Shown: positions 10,907 through 23,307 of the stretch, in pieces
Layout of the letters: each line of letters opens with the position of its first letter
Numbering within the stretch: the first letter of the stretch is position 1
DNA from: Colocasia esculenta
Lineage: Eukaryota; Streptophyta; Magnoliopsida; Alismatales; Araceae
Direction: 5' to 3'
Assembly: GCA_014218235.1 (NCBI GenBank)
Contig: CM024766.1
Location: 51,301,359 to 51,365,358 of the forward strand
Length of the DNA: 64,000 bases
Program-made: the position numbers and the translations under genes
The notes under the pieces: model-generated
Databases searched by the model: none
Told to the model about the DNA's origin: nothing
Seen by the model: only the letters and a program-made list of their open reading frames with translations

Positions 10907-13177
10907 TGTAACGTCGTGCGTTTTTCGGATCCTCGTGGATCCTGTGTTTAGTGGTTGTGATGGCTATCGTGAGGCCAATGTGGTTTGTGTGTGGTATGTG
11001 TGTGTGGTACGTGTGCATGTTTCAAGGGCTCATTGGGCCGATAGTCTGGGCCTGCAGCACCCTAGTGTCCTCAGCCTGTCATCGCGACAGGGAGGAGTGT
11101 CACGTTCTGAACACGACTGAGGTGGCCGTCGCGTTCTGGTGACCGCCTTGGGGCGTTGATCGTCTGCATGTGCGCCACGTGTAGCGCGCAGAGCGGCAGG
11201 TAGGAAGGCGACGCCTAGGTCCATCACGATCAGGTCGCGACGCGACGATACCTCACGTTCTCAATCGCTGGGTGTTTTTAAGAAACCACAGCCTGACAGA
11301 ACTGCAGTGAGTTCTGCTCGACCAGGGGAAGGGGAGCTGCGGCGATTCTAGCGGGAATTCGTGATTTCGGCGTGATCGTGTCGTGGGAAGCTCACGTGGA
11401 GCGAGAGAAACGTCGGGGAAGCATTGTATCGCGTGTTCTTCGCGAGGTAGGGTGGCTCCTCCCGTTTTTGGGGCGAGAATCGCGTGGAAGGCAGGGTTTG
11501 ATCAGTTTAACACTTTCTACACAATAGATATCATGCCTAGGAATCCATTAAAGCATGAAAAACACTGATTAAGGGTGGTTTGTATGGTGTGGGTTGGTAA
11601 TCCGTGGAGGGGATCCCGGATTAGGATTTCCGTCTGCTAAGGCGACGGATCCCCTTGTCGCAATCAGGTGGCGACGAGCCAACCCATCATGTTTAGGTTG
11701 TGAACGCGACTTGTTTGTGCGTCGCGTTAATGTGTTGAAGGCGACCTATCGGGCTGTGGCGTTATGAAGGCGACACAGGCCCATGTCGCGACCACAGCCG
11801 AGTGGTCTGAATGTGCATGATTTATGTGATATGATTATCCGGATGTTATTATTCGATGTATTTGGTAATACCGTGTGGTGCATTAGCACCCGTGGCGTTC
11901 TGGGAGCGCATGTTTTCGAGGATAGTATGTAGGTTACGTAGCTAGCTAGTGGTTTATGTGTTGGCATGGTATGCACGCGAGTTGCACTATGTTCACATGT
12001 TGTGGACAATTGTTACTTGAGGTTTACGTGACGTTTCACGTGGTTTGTGTGTGATGTGCACGTGGTTCTGTGTGCGTGGCAAGTAGTACGACGCCTACCG
12101 TGGTCACCTCTCTAGTTGGGTGCCCCAGGTTCTCTGTGAGCCAGGCTGTTAGCTCGAGGCTTTGTCCCGGTACTTGTGCTGTACCGTCGAGGTTTGTGTC
12201 GTCTGTCCTGGACACCCTCACTCCTTTTTTTGAGTTGTACGTCTGGCTGAGGGAAAGACGACAGTGGGACAGTGACTCTTGAGTTTGTTTTTAGTCACTT
12301 GTAGCGCGCTCTTAGTTGGGGGTACGGACACCGGTTGTCGACACTGGTCCCTAGCTAGTCCTTTGCCAGTGCCTCACTTTAGGGTGCTCCGGCCAGAGAC
12401 CCTAGAGGTGCCAGGCATGGGCTTGCAGTTGTGTGTCCGCAGGAGTAGTGTTTAATTGGTCTCCACAGTTGTTTGACTTTTCCACATGGAGCGGCAACTG
12501 GACCTTTCGTCCGTGGCTGAGAGACTGAGAGGTAGACCTGTGTTCGCTTTTCTGAGTCAGTCACTGGTGTCGCGAACCAGTTCACGTGGCTCGTGTGTGG
12601 CAGTCTCTACTGTAGCTCGTACACTTGTTTGGGTTTGCCGTTTATTTATTGCAGTTTCTTTACGTAGTCGGCAAATGGTGAGTACGTTTACAGCTTTAAT
12701 ATCCTGCTTAGTTGTTCTATAAATTGCTAGCGCAGTTTACTGCTTCCGTACCTGTGTTTTGGTTTGCTCGGTATTGGGGGAGTTCCCTACTGAGCTAGTG
12801 ACTAGAGAGGCTCACCCCTACCCCCACAGGTGAGGGCGAGGAGGATGTTTCGTTACCGTCATCCAGTTCGGAGCCGCGTCGCAGCGGTGTTGGGCCAGCA
12901 CCTCCAGCAGTGTAGTTTCTTTTCTCAGTTGTACTAGTTTACCTTGGGGTATGCCCCAGGCTCCTGTACTTTCTTATACTTTTGTTGAAATTTGGCTATG
13001 AAAACCTTGTACATTATATATGAGTTGGTGAATCATATATATGATCAGGTGTGTTCCTTTGTGTTTTCACGGACATGTGTATGATATCCCTTGCGAGGCT
13101 TCGGCCTGTTCGCGGGAGGCGGACTCGGATCAAGTTCGTTAGTGGTTTAACGGGCTTGAGTGAGGCGTTCCATCACA
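10907..13177 (+). repeat. G1 5' LTR
   Basis: Starts TGTAACGTCG and ends GGCGTTCCATCACA. Compared with its surroundings it is GC- and CG-rich, with many GGCGAC and GTCGCG words between 11120 and 11800. The partner LTR at 18025-20283 differs by scattered substitutions, many of them C/T or G/A at CG, and by a few small indels. Confidence 0.96.
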
Positions 13178-13179
13178 GT

Positions 13180-13191
13180 TGGTATCAGAGC
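13180..13191 (+). promoter_or_regulatory. G1 primer-binding site
   Basis: TGGTATCAGAGC is a perfect 12-base match to the 3' end of initiator Met tRNA, two bases after the 5' LTR. Confidence 0.95.
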
Positions 13192-13328
13192 GAGGTCTAT
13201 GTAAATATAAAGGAACTGGGAAATTATATAGCCATATTTCTACATTTGTACACTGCTGGTAGCTGACTCTGGTTTCGTAATGATCGGTTTTGTTCATAAT
13301 TGATATGTTATTTGTGCAGGGAGTTGAG

Positions 13329-15914
13329 ATGGCTGATAGAAGGGATTGGGGTGGTGGAGGAGAGGACCCTGAAGAGTCCACTCAGCGTATGATTGAGAGG
13401 ATTTGGGAAAGCCTCACTGATATTCAAATGAGGATGGATCAGCAGGCACCGGTACCTCCAGCAGCAATACCACCAGATGCTGGAATACCCGTGGCCCCTG
13501 TTGCACCACCGCCAAGGGTGGAGGTACCTTATGTGGCACCTGTACCACCACCAGTAATGGTAGCAGAAGAGCCAATGATGCAAGTTGAAAAGTTTTTGAA
13601 GTTGCAGCCGCCCACTTATACAGGAGGGCCGAATCCAGATACAGCAGAGCACTGGATTCATGAGGTTGAAAGGGTCTTTACGACCATGAGGTGTCCAGCA
13701 GCGGATAAAGTTGTGCTAGCCACATACCAGTTAAGAGGCTTTGCGCAGCAGTGGTGGCGTCTGAAGATGCAGACCACTTTTGCAGGCAGGACAGAGGAGG
13801 TTATTACCTGGCCGGAATTTCTCGAGGCATTTAATGATACATTCTTTCAACTTCAAGTGCAGCAAGCGAAAAGAGAGCAATTTCGGACACTTCAGCAAGG
13901 TAATACCTCAGTTTTAGAATATCAGATGCGATTTATGGCACTTAGCCGATATGCACCTTATGTAGTATCAGATAATGCTATGATGGTTGAATATTTTATT
14001 CGGGGTTTGAGAGAAGAGTTGCAGAATGCGGTAATACCGTTAATGTGTAGATCAGTTGAGGAAGCAGCCCAGAGAGCAGCTACTCTTGAGAGGTCTATTC
14101 AGGCTCGTCAGGCAAGTGGGTCAGGTTCAGGTAGTTTTCGGCTACCTCAGCAGGCAGCAGGAGTTAGTAGGGGAAAGGCTCCAGCAGGACCTTCTTCTTC
14201 AGGTTTTGGTAAGTGGGGTCAGAAATTAAAGCAAGTATTCAAGGGTAAAGGAAGAGGAAGAGGGGGTCGTCAGCAGTTTCAGCAGGGGCGTGGTTATACT
14301 CCAGAAGTAGAAGAATCGCAGCAGAGTACTGCCAGGCAGCCCACTATTCCACCAGGTTACAGATGTTATAATTGCAATCAGCCAGGACATTTGATGCGCA
14401 ATTGCCCTTATCCAAGAGAATATGGGTATGGTAGAGGTGTTCAGCAGCAGCAGCAGCCCCAACAGCCTTTAACAGGTCGTGGTGGAGGTGTACCGCAGCA
14501 GCGAGGTAGGGGCCGGGTTATGGCTATCACCCGTGCCCAGGCGGAGGCATCGAATATGATAGAAGATATTATACCCATTTATGATTATTCAACAAGAGTT
14601 TTATTTGATTCGGGTGCCTCTCATTCTTTTATTTCCGAAGAATTCCTCAATTGTATGACTCATCCTTTGGAAGAAAAGTCTTGTGAGTTGGTAGTGGAGG
14701 TTCCTTCTGGTGAGTTTATGCTCACTTCGAGCTACATATATGAAGCTCCTATTGTGATTGGAGGGAACCAGATGCCAGGTCGGTTATATGCCTTGCAATT
14801 GATAGATTATGACATTATTTTGGGAATGGATTGGCTTGAGACTTATGGAGCAATGTTAGATTGCAGAAAGAAAAGGATCAGGTTTTGTCATCCTAATGGT
14901 GCGGTGTTTGAATATCAAGGTATGTCTTTTTGTACTCCTAAGTTTATAATTTCTGCAACTAGAGCTAGAAAGTTGATAAATGCAGAATGTGTGGCTTATT
15001 TAGCTTCAGTGAGTCTGATAGAGGCTAGTCAGTCAGTGGAGGCAGTTCCCGTGGTTAGGGAATTTGCCGATGTTTTTCCAGAAGATTTGCCTGGTTTAGC
15101 TCCACATAGAGAGGTGGACTTTACTATTGAGTTGTTTCTAGGTACCATGCCAATCTTTAAAGCACCATATCGGATGGCACCAGCAGAGCTTAAAGAGTTG
15201 AAAAAGAAATTAGAGGAGTTATTGCATAAAGGGTTTATTAGACCGAGTCATTCCCCGTGGGGAGCACCGGTGTTGTTCGTGAAAAAGAAAGACGGTAGTT
15301 TTCGCATGTGTATAGATTACAGGAAGTTGAATGATGTGACCATTAAGAATAAGTACCCATTACCGAGAATAGATGATCTGTTTGATCAGTTGCAGTCAGT
15401 AAAGGTATTTTCTAAAATTGATTTGAGATCTGGGTACCATCAGTTAAGGATTAAGGAGGAAGATATAGAAAAAACAGCATTTAGAACTAGATATGGTCAC
15501 TATGAGTTTGTGGTTATGCCATTTGGGATAACCAATGCTCCTGCAGCTTTTATGGATCTGATGAATAAAATCTTTCATCTGTGTTTGGACCAATTTATTG
15601 TGGTCTTTATAGATGATATTCTGATTTACTCAGCATCTGAAGAGGAGCATGCAGCGCATTTAAGATTTGCCTTGCAGTTATTAAGAGATAATCAGTTGTT
15701 TGTCAAATTCAGTAAATGTAAATTTTGGTTAAAGAAAATTCAGTTCTTGGGCCATGTCATATCAGCTGAGGGAGTGGCAGTTGACCCAAATAAAGTGGAA
15801 ATAGTGATGAGATGGGAAGTGCCTAAGACAATTACTGAAATAAGAAGCTTTTTGGGGTTAGCAGGCTATTATAGGCGTTTCATTCAAGAATTTTCTAGAA
15901 TTGCGCACCCATGA
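13329..15914 (+). pseudogene. gag-pol: G1 gag-protease-reverse transcriptase
   Basis: The preferred start is [11 protein letters not shown] at 13329. An in-frame ATG lies upstream at 13290, but the segment before 13329 is leader-like and carries a TTTGTGCAG acceptor-like end. Domains: proline-rich N-terminus, gypsy Gag core ([14 protein letters not shown], about residues 130-150), glycine/arginine-rich stretch, CCHC knuckle [14 protein letters not shown] (about 345), protease [12 protein letters not shown] (about 425), then RT with [22 protein letters not shown] and catalytic [11 protein letters not shown] (about 760). It stays open for 861 codons. One base is missing near 15905-15910, so the ORF ends at 15914 while the homologous reading continues one frame over from 15911. 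Confidence 0.93.
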
Positions 15915-17916
15915 CTAGGCTGACTAGAAAAGGTGTGCCATTTGTATGGTCTAGTGAATGTCAAAGAAGTTTCATGGAATTAAAGAAAAGGCTTACAGCG
16001 GTACCTGTGTTGACATTCCCAACAGGTAATGGTGGTTTTGTTGTATATACAGATGCATATAGAAGGGGGCTTAGCGCAGTGTTAATGCAGCATAGCAAGG
16101 TAATTGCTTATGCGTCCAGGCAATTGAAACCAGCAGAAGAGAATTACCCCACTCATGATTTAGAGTTAGTAACAGTTGTGTTTGCCTTAAAGATGTGGAG
16201 GCATTATCTTTATGGTGAGAGATTTGAAATTTTTACATATCATAAAAGCTTAAAGTATATCTTCTCGCATAAAGATTTGAATCTTCGTCAGCGTAGATGG
16301 GTGGAGTATTTAAAAGATTATGATTTTAATTTGGCTTACCATCCGGGTAAGGCCAATGTGGTGGCTGATGCCCTAAGCAGAAAAGCCTATTTAAGCCAAA
16401 TGATCATTAAGGAAAGGAAATTATATGAGGAGATAGTATAAAACTCCTTATATGTGCCAAGTAGTCAGCGACGGGCAATATTAGCTAGTAGTGTTGTGGA
16501 GTCATCATTGTATTGGCAAATTGTTGAGGCTCAAAAAGCAGATGTGAATTTAGCTGAAATAGTGAAAATGGAAGAAGTTACCATTGATGATAACTGTGTG
16601 GTCAGGCTTAGAGGCAGGTTATTTGTGCCAGCAAAAAGAGAAGTAAAGTAGAGAGTATTAGAGGAGGCCCATAAATCCCAGTACACTATTCATCTCGGTA
16701 GTACTAAAATGTACCAGGATATGAAGAAGTATTTTTGGTGGCCTCATATGAAAAAGGAAATAGCAGAATTTGTCTCAAGATGTGCAATTTGTCAACAGAT
16801 TAAGGCAGAGCATCAGAAGCCTGGAGGTCTATTGCAACCATTACCCATTCCGCAATGGAAATGGGATGATATTGCTATGGACTTTGTAGCAGATTTGCCA
16901 AGGTTAGCAGCAGGACATAATGGAATATGGGTATTTGTTGACAGATTAACCAAGGTATGCAGGTTGGTGGCAATAAGTATGTCTTGGACAATGGACAGAT
17001 TAGAGAAGGTTTATGTTGATAGAATTGTTCCACTGCATGGTATCCCAAAATCTATTGTATCTGATAGGGATCCAAGGTTTACTTCTGGTTTTTGGAGGAG
17101 CTTGCAGAGAGTAGTTGGCACCGAGTTGAGATATAGCTCAGCTTACCACCCCCAAACGGATGGACAAACAGAGAGGACTATTCAGACAATTGAAGACATG
17201 TTACGAGCTTGTTGTTTGGTTTGGGGAGGTCGCTGGGAGCATCATTTAAGTATGGTTGAGTTTGCCTATAACAATAGTTATCATACCAGTCTTGGGATGG
17301 CACCATATGAAGCTCTATATGGGAGGCCATGTAGAACCCCATTGAACTGGCATGAAGTGGGAGAAAGGCAGATGGTGGGTCCTGAATTAATTCAGCAAAC
17401 CACGGAAATAGTGAAGCTCATTAAAGAAAGTTGCAAGCAGCTCAAAGCAGGCAGAAGAGTTATGTCGATAATCAGAGAAGACCACTTCAGTTTGAGGTGG
17501 GAGACTTTGTTTTTCTAAGAGTTTCTCCTAGTAAGGGTATTATGAGGTTTGGCAAGACCGGAAAGTTGAGCCCGAGATATGTGGAACCCTTTCAGGTGTT
17601 AGAAAGAATTGGGGAAACAGCTTATAGACTTGATTTGCCAGCTGACTTTGCAGATGTTCATAATATTTTCCATGTTTCTATGTTAAGAAATTGCATTGAA
17701 GATCCAGCGCAGATAATCAGTTACCAAGGTGGTAACTTAAGGCTAGATATGACTATGCCACAATATCCAGTGCAGATTACTGGTCGTAAGACAAAGAAGC
17801 TGAGAAATAAAGAAATTGAATTAGTCAAGGTGAGATGGGAGAATAGGTTGGGTGGTGAGGATACTTGGGAATTAGCCAAGGAAATGGCTAAAGGGTATCC
17901 TTACTTATTTGAGTAA
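15911..17916 (+). pseudogene. pol: G1 RNase H, integrase and chromodomain-like tail
   Basis: This continues Pol after the frameshift. RNase H has YTDA and VADALSR, but the usual TDHKSL site reads TYHKSL, so one catalytic Asp is replaced by Tyr. In-frame TAA at 16439-16441 and TAG at 16649-16651 interrupt the linker and the zinc-binding start of integrase. The zinc region (CAICQQIK) and the D,D,E core (IAMDFVADLP, IVSDRDPRF, HPQTDGQTERT) follow. A frame change near 17425-17435 moves to the last segment, which holds the GDFVFLRVSP strand, PQ-rich linker and a chromodomain-like end (LRNKEIELVKVRWEN, EDTWELAKEM). Pol stops at 17914-17916. The chromodomain lacks several aromatic cage positions, as is common in this clade. 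Confidence 0.92.
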
Positions 17917-17924
17917 GGTTTTGC

Positions 17925-18024
17925 ATTTCTTTTTAGATGATAGTACTTGTAAATATGTGTGATGAAACTTTTTGTATTTAAGTTATGAATTTCGAGGTCA
18001 AAATTTCTTTTTAGATGATAGTAA
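17925..18024 (+). promoter_or_regulatory. G1 3' untranslated region with degenerate polypurine tract
   Basis: A 21-bp sequence (ATTTCTTTTTAGATGATAG plus TA) occurs at 17925-17945 and again at 18003-18023, immediately before the 3' LTR. Gypsy relatives such as F have an AAGTGGGGGAGGG tract at this position. Here only AGATGATAG is purine-biased, so the tract is weak or decayed. The TTCGAGGTCAAAATT motif typical of the position is present. Confidence 0.6.
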
Positions 18025-20283
18025 TGTAATGTCGCGCATTTTTCGGATCCTCGTGGATCCTGTGTTTAGTGGTTGTGCTATCATGAGGCCGATGTGGTTT
18101 GTGTGTGGTACGTGTGCGTGTTTCAAGGGCTTATTGGGCCGATAGTCTGGGCCTGCAGCACCCTAGTGTCCTCAGCCTGTCATCGCGACAGGGAGGAGTG
18201 TCACGTTCTGAACGCGACTGAGGTGGCCGTCATGTTCTGGTGACCGCCTTGGGGCGTTGATCGTCTGCATGTGTGCCACGTGTAGTGCGCAGAGCGGCAG
18301 GCAGGAAGGCGATGCCTAGGTCCGTCGCGATCAGGTCGCGACGCGACGATACGTCGCATTCTCAACCGCTGGGTGTTTTTAAGAAACCCCAGCCGGACAG
18401 AACTGCAGCGAGTTCTGCTCGGCCAGGGGAAGGGGAGCTACGGCGATTCTAGCGGGAATTCATGATTTCGGCGTGATCGTGTCATAGGAAGCCCACGTGG
18501 AGTGAGAGAAACACCGGGGAAGCGTTGTATCGCGTGTTCATCGCGAGGTACGGTGACTCCTCCCATTTTCGGGGCGAGAATCGCGTGGAATGCAGGGTTT
18601 GATCAGTTTAACGCTTTCTACACAATAGATATCATGCCTAGGAATCCATTAAAGCATGAAAAACACTGATTAAAGGTGGTTTGTATGGTGTGGGTTGGTA
18701 ATCCGTGGAGGGGATCCCGGATTAGGGTTTTCATCTACTAAGGCGACGGATCCCCTTGTCGTGATTAGGTGGCGACGGGCCGACCCGTCGCGTTTAGGTT
18801 GTGAACGTGACTTGTTTGTGCATCGCGTTAATGTGTTGAAGGCGACCTATCGGGCTGTCGCGTTATGAAGGCGACATAGGCCCATGTCGCGACCACAGTC
18901 GAGTGGTCTGAATGTGCAAGATTTATGTGATATGATTATCTGGTTGTTATTATTCGATGTATTTGGTAATACCGTATGGTGCATTGGCACCCGTGGCGTT
19001 CTGGGAGCGCATGTTTTCGAGGCTAGTATGTAGGTTACGTAGCTAGCTAGTGGTTTATGTGTTGGCGTGGTATGCACGCGAGTTGCACTATGTTCACATG
19101 TTGTGGACAGTTGTTACTTGAGGTTTACGTGACGTTTCACGTGGTTTGTGTGTGATGTGCACGTGGTTCTGTGTGCGTGGCAAGTAGTACGACGCCTACC
19201 ATGGTTACCTCTCTAGTTGGGTGCCCCAGGTTCTCTGTGAGCCAGGCTGTTAGCTCGGGGCTTTGTCCCGGTACTTGTGTTGTACCGTCGAGATTTGTGT
19301 CGTCTGTCCTAGACACCCTCACTCCTTTTTTTGAGTTGTACGTCCGGCTGAGGGAAAGACGACAGTGGGATAGTGACTCTTGAGTTTGTTTTTAGTCACT
19401 TGTAGCACGCTCTTAGTTGGGGGTACGGACACCGGTTGTCGACACTGGTCCCCAGCTAGTCCTTTGCCAGTGCCTCACTTTAGGGTGCTCCGGCCAGAGA
19501 CCCTAGAGGTGCCAGGCATGGGCCTGCGGTTGTGTGTCCGCAGAAGTAGTGTTTAGTTGGTCTCCACAGTTGTTTGACTTTTCCACGTGGGGCGGCAGCT
19601 GGACCTTTCGTCTGTGGCTACGAGACTGAGAGGTAGACCTGTGTTAGCTTGTCCGAGTCAGTCACTGGTGTGGTGAACCAGTTCACGTGGCTCGTGTGTG
19701 GCGTGGCAGTCTCTACTGTAGCTCGTACACCTGTTTGGGTTTGCCGTTTATTTAGTACAGTTGCTTTACGTAGTCGGAAAACGGTGAGTATGTTTACAGC
19801 TTTAATATCCTACTTAGTTATTCTATAAATTGCTAGCGTAGTTTACTACTTCCGTACCTGTGTTTTGGTTTGCTCGATATTAGGGGAGTTCCCTACTGAG
19901 CCAGTGACTAGAGAGGCTCACCCCTACCCCCACAGGTGAGGACGAGGAGGATGTTTCGTTACCGTCGTCCAGTTCGGAGCCACGTCGCAGCGGTGTTAGG
20001 CCAGCACCTCCAGCAGTGTAGTTTCTTTTCTCAGTTGTACTAGTTTATCTTGGGGTATGCCCCAGGCTCCTGTACTTTCTTGTACTTTTGTTGAAATTTG
20101 GCTATGAAAATCTTATACATTATATATGAGTTGGTGAATCATATATATGATCAGGTGTGTTCCTTTGTGTTTTCACGGACGTGTGTATGATATCCCTTGC
20201 GAGGCTTCGGCCCGTTCGTGGGAGGCGGACTCGAATCAAGTTCGTTAGTGGTTTAACAGGCTTGAACGAGGCGTTCCGTCACA
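18025..20283 (+). repeat. G1 3' LTR
   Basis: Begins TGTAATGTCGCGC, ends GGCGTTCCGTCACA and pairs with 10907-13177. It is followed by the TTCCG target duplication and then by resumed F LTR sequence (CAAGTTTGAAACCGATGG). Confidence 0.96.
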
Positions 20284-20288
20284 TTCCG

Positions 20289-21744
20289 CAAGTTTGAAAC
20301 CGATGGATTTTGGATTGAGATGCGTACATCGCTGCACACTTGCACATCTAGGTAGCCTTTTCTTGAGAATTTAGAAGCTCTCTACCGGTCATTCCGAATA
20401 GGTAGACTAGCGACCTTTTCTCCAAGGCCTCCGTAAATCTCCTCTGAACATGGATTCCCACATGGCCGACGAGTTGGTTGTACCATTGGAGTTCCCTGGA
20501 GATAGCGTGCACCTCCTCTCTCATCTTGTTCTCGTGAGTGTGATTTACAATCTAGACTAAAGCCATTAATGTAAAGATCAAACTAAAGTATAAATCGTAC
20601 CGTTATGCTGCCAAATTTATCTCTTGACCATTGTTCTCATGAAATCAAGTTCAATGTACTTATTACTCATTCTCAACATCATCATGAACATGACATTACA
20701 CATGCTTACTTGTTGAAACTCTCATTGGCCATTATTAATGACTGTGGGTATTTACATTTAAAATTTAAGTGAGATGCTGACCGGGCACGGTGAGTGCCCA
20801 AGGGCTCCAGTCTAGCCCCAATGACGGAGAGTCATAAATATAATGTTAACCATGGGGTATAATGATTACTTGCGTTGCATCTGCGCTGGGAGTCGTGCGT
20901 GCGTGTTGAATAATAGATACAATAACCACATACACGTGTCCTAGTGTACATTCTTGATGGATCTTTTCTTGGTGTACATTAGTGTCTTCGTGCCTGATTA
21001 AGTGAATCGTGTTAAAAGTTCGTGCTCGTGCGTGCTTGCTTGCGTGATATGGCCATCCTGCATTTATTGCAATTAGTAATATCTTGCGTTCTTGAAAACT
21101 ATTGACATCAAGTGAAATTTTGCATGCTTGTACAAAGTGATATGTTGCTAGTTCTATCTTGTCATCTTGTTCTAGATCTTGTTCTATTGTGATCACTCTA
21201 TCTAGCTTGTTCATGTATCGTGTTTTAACGCGCTTTATTCGTACATGCATATCATGACAATCATCGTGCTTACCTAGTTCTAAATTGTTAATCACTTATA
21301 TCCTTGCCCGCACATTGAGATATAAATCCTATTGGGCTAGTTTGCTCATCTCCTACTTTTACCCAATCTAGGTGACTATGATGTTCAAGAGGAGGAGCAA
21401 GTCGAGGATGGGAATGCGTTCGAGTGATGAGCGTTCCAAATATGAGTCTATCTATAGTTAGTTTATTTTGAGTGTTAGAACGTGTAGTAGGAAGTGAGGA
21501 ATAAAATGTACTTTTCTTTTTATTGAGTCTTAGTCCTATAATAGTTTCTATTTGGAATACACTGAGTTGAGATTTGAATACAAGATTAGTTGAGTTCAAT
21601 ATTTGGGCCCTATGATGATGTATGTTGTTATACATTTAGTGCGTGCTAGCTAGAGGCTTATTTGCCGACTGTTCACGTCTCGGGATATAGACTCGAATTA
21701 TTCCGCATCATTAATATCCACCACGTAATTCTCGGGACGTGACA
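20289..21744 (+). repeat. Element F 5' LTR, second part
   Basis: Resumes after G1 and aligns with 25460-26915. It ends CTCGGGACGTGACA just before the F primer site. On the minus strand a 149-codon open frame (21295-20846) is also open in the other LTR (26466-26017). It resembles no known protein by eye. Confidence 0.95.
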
Positions 21745-21750
21745 GTTTAG

Positions 21751-21767
21751 TGGTATCAGAGCCTAGG
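21751..21767 (+). promoter_or_regulatory. Element F primer-binding site
   Basis: TGGTATCAGAGCCTAGG matches the initiator Met tRNA 3' end through the first 12 bases and part of the next five. It lies six bases after the LTR. Confidence 0.93.
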
Positions 21768-22007
21768 AATACCAAATAGGATATATGTCTCAGGATTATG
21801 AGATACCTATGGAACCTAGGTCATGAAACTTAAATATAGCACCTGGTGAGAATGGGTAGAGACTGAGAATATGATAGAATGAACAAAACACTCCTACCTA
21901 TTGACTCTTATAATGTATCTAGAGACATTAATCGATTTCCATCCTTTTCTTAAGAACCTTCATAACTCTTACACTCAACTATAATAGCTCGCAACCAGTG
22001 GCAAGCT

Positions 22008-22996
22008 ATGCAAGACACCGTGGCTGGATTGACTCAGGCTTTACAAAATGTAGTTCAGGCTGGTAATCAGGCTGCAGTTGCAAGGAATGGAGCCAGTGAT
22101 CTGCACTGGAATTTTAGGAGTTTAAACCCTCCTCGCTTCTCTGGATCCCCTGATCCAGACGAAGCAGAGAACTGGCAAGAGGAGATAGAACGAATTTTCC
22201 AAGTGATGCAATGCGCTAACAGGGAGAAGGTGGTACTGGCCACTTTTCAATTCACTAAGGATGCTCGAGCATGGTGGAAGGCCACATCGGCCCATCTGCC
22301 TAATGTGGCTGAACTAGAGTGGGCCGGATTCCTGGAGATATTCTGGGGAAAGTATTTCTCTAGGAGAATCAAGGAGAAGAAGGCAGCGGAGTTTGCCGCA
22401 CTAAAATAGAAAGGAATGTCCGTGGCTGAGTATGAGGCTCAGTTCGTACGTCTGGCTGTGTATGCCCCACACCTGGTGAGAACTGAAAGATTGAAGGCTA
22501 ACCGTTTCATGGATGGGCTCAGGCCCATGTTCATTAAAAAGCTCGGACCACACAACATTCAAACCTACACTGAGATGGTCCAAAGAGCTCAACTGGTAGA
22601 AGATACTATGGCTAAGGTGGAAGGCATGAGGGGGAAGAACATCTCAAAGCCGACCTTTATAAAAAGAGGATCAGTCGATACAACTGGAATCTTCCCCAAC
22701 AACAACAATAACAACAACAAAAGGCCAACCATTGGAAAGGACTATGGCATGGAGAAAAAGATCAAAGTAGAAGAAACAACGACGGTGGAACATTGTAAAT
22801 TTTGCGACAAGCCTGGGCACCAAGCGGACAGGTGCTGGAAGAAGGCCGGGGCTTGCCTGTGATGTGGGAGTCAAGAACATCGTATACCAAACTGTCCCAT
22901 GCTAAAAGACCAAGTTGGAAGGAACCAGGGAGTGGTAAAGCATCAAGGACGTGTGAATGCAATAACGCAAGCGGAGCTCCCGAAAGGAGGTATGAT
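22008..22996 (+). pseudogene. gag: Element F gag, with nothing of pol after it
   Basis: Gypsy-type Gag starting MQDTVAGLTQALQNVVQAGN. The core is DEAENWQEEIERIFQVMQC, then ATFQFTKDARAWWKA and EYEAQFVRLAVYAPHLV. Zinc knuckles are CKFCDKPGHQADRC and a second one beginning after GAC. An in-frame TAG (22407-22409) follows FAALK, and TGA (22860-22862) falls inside the second knuckle. The same TAG position is found in H gag. The reading fades at GGMIVKLLD near 23015, the point where protease begins in H. Everything from protease to integrase is missing. About 300 bp of non-coding sequence follow, including an AAGTGGGGGGGAT tract near 23047. Confidence 0.9.
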
Positions 22997-23307
22997 TGTT
23001 AAACTCCTAGACTGATCCTATGATGTTGTCTTATTAGTACATTTCTAAGTGGGGGGGATCATTAAAGAGAAATTAGAAAGGAATAATCTAGTAATTATAC
23101 CATAGTTCATCTGGAGGATTGAGATGGAGATATAACAACCGTGGAAGGAAAACAGGAGTGGAAGGAACCAAATGAATAGTACGGGTGGCCATAGGTGTAG
23201 ATGTTGGACTAGCATCCACGATGAGGAATTAAATCTGAAACGACTTCAAGGATCATAACTATTGAAAGCCAATTAATGACCTATGAATTTGGGGACCAAA
23301 TTCTCTT

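Larger units (their letters stand above)
10907..20283 (+). mobile_element. Element G1: complete Ty3/gypsy (Tekay/Del-like) retrotransposon
   Basis: It is 9377 bp with LTRs of 2271 and 2259 bp (TGTAAYGTCG...TCACA), flanked by TTCCG at 10902-10906 and 20284-20288. The unoccupied site survives in the other LTR of F at 25454-25460 (CTTTCCGCTAG). Order: LTR, primer site, gag, protease, RT, RNase H, integrase, degenerate chromodomain, LTR. The integrase tail with a chromodomain-like end and the TTCGAGGTCAAAATT motif before the 3' LTR point to the Tekay/Del chromovirus group. Being nested inside F, it is younger than F. Two frameshifts and two in-frame stops disable pol. Confidence 0.96.

Noticed and set aside
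10907..13177. CG-rich stretch as a host CpG-island promoter or gene
   Set aside because: It is the G1 LTR, duplicated at 18025-20283 with a target duplication. No conserved coding sequence within.
13258..13328. Possible leader intron in G1 ending TTTGTGCAG before the gag ATG
   Set aside because: The acceptor is plausible, but no clear donor between primer site and acceptor stands out, and no second G1 copy is here for comparison.
22686..22720. AAC repeat in F gag as a microsatellite of interest
   Set aside because: Short asparagine run between Gag core and zinc knuckles; H has a shorter one. Ordinary slippage.
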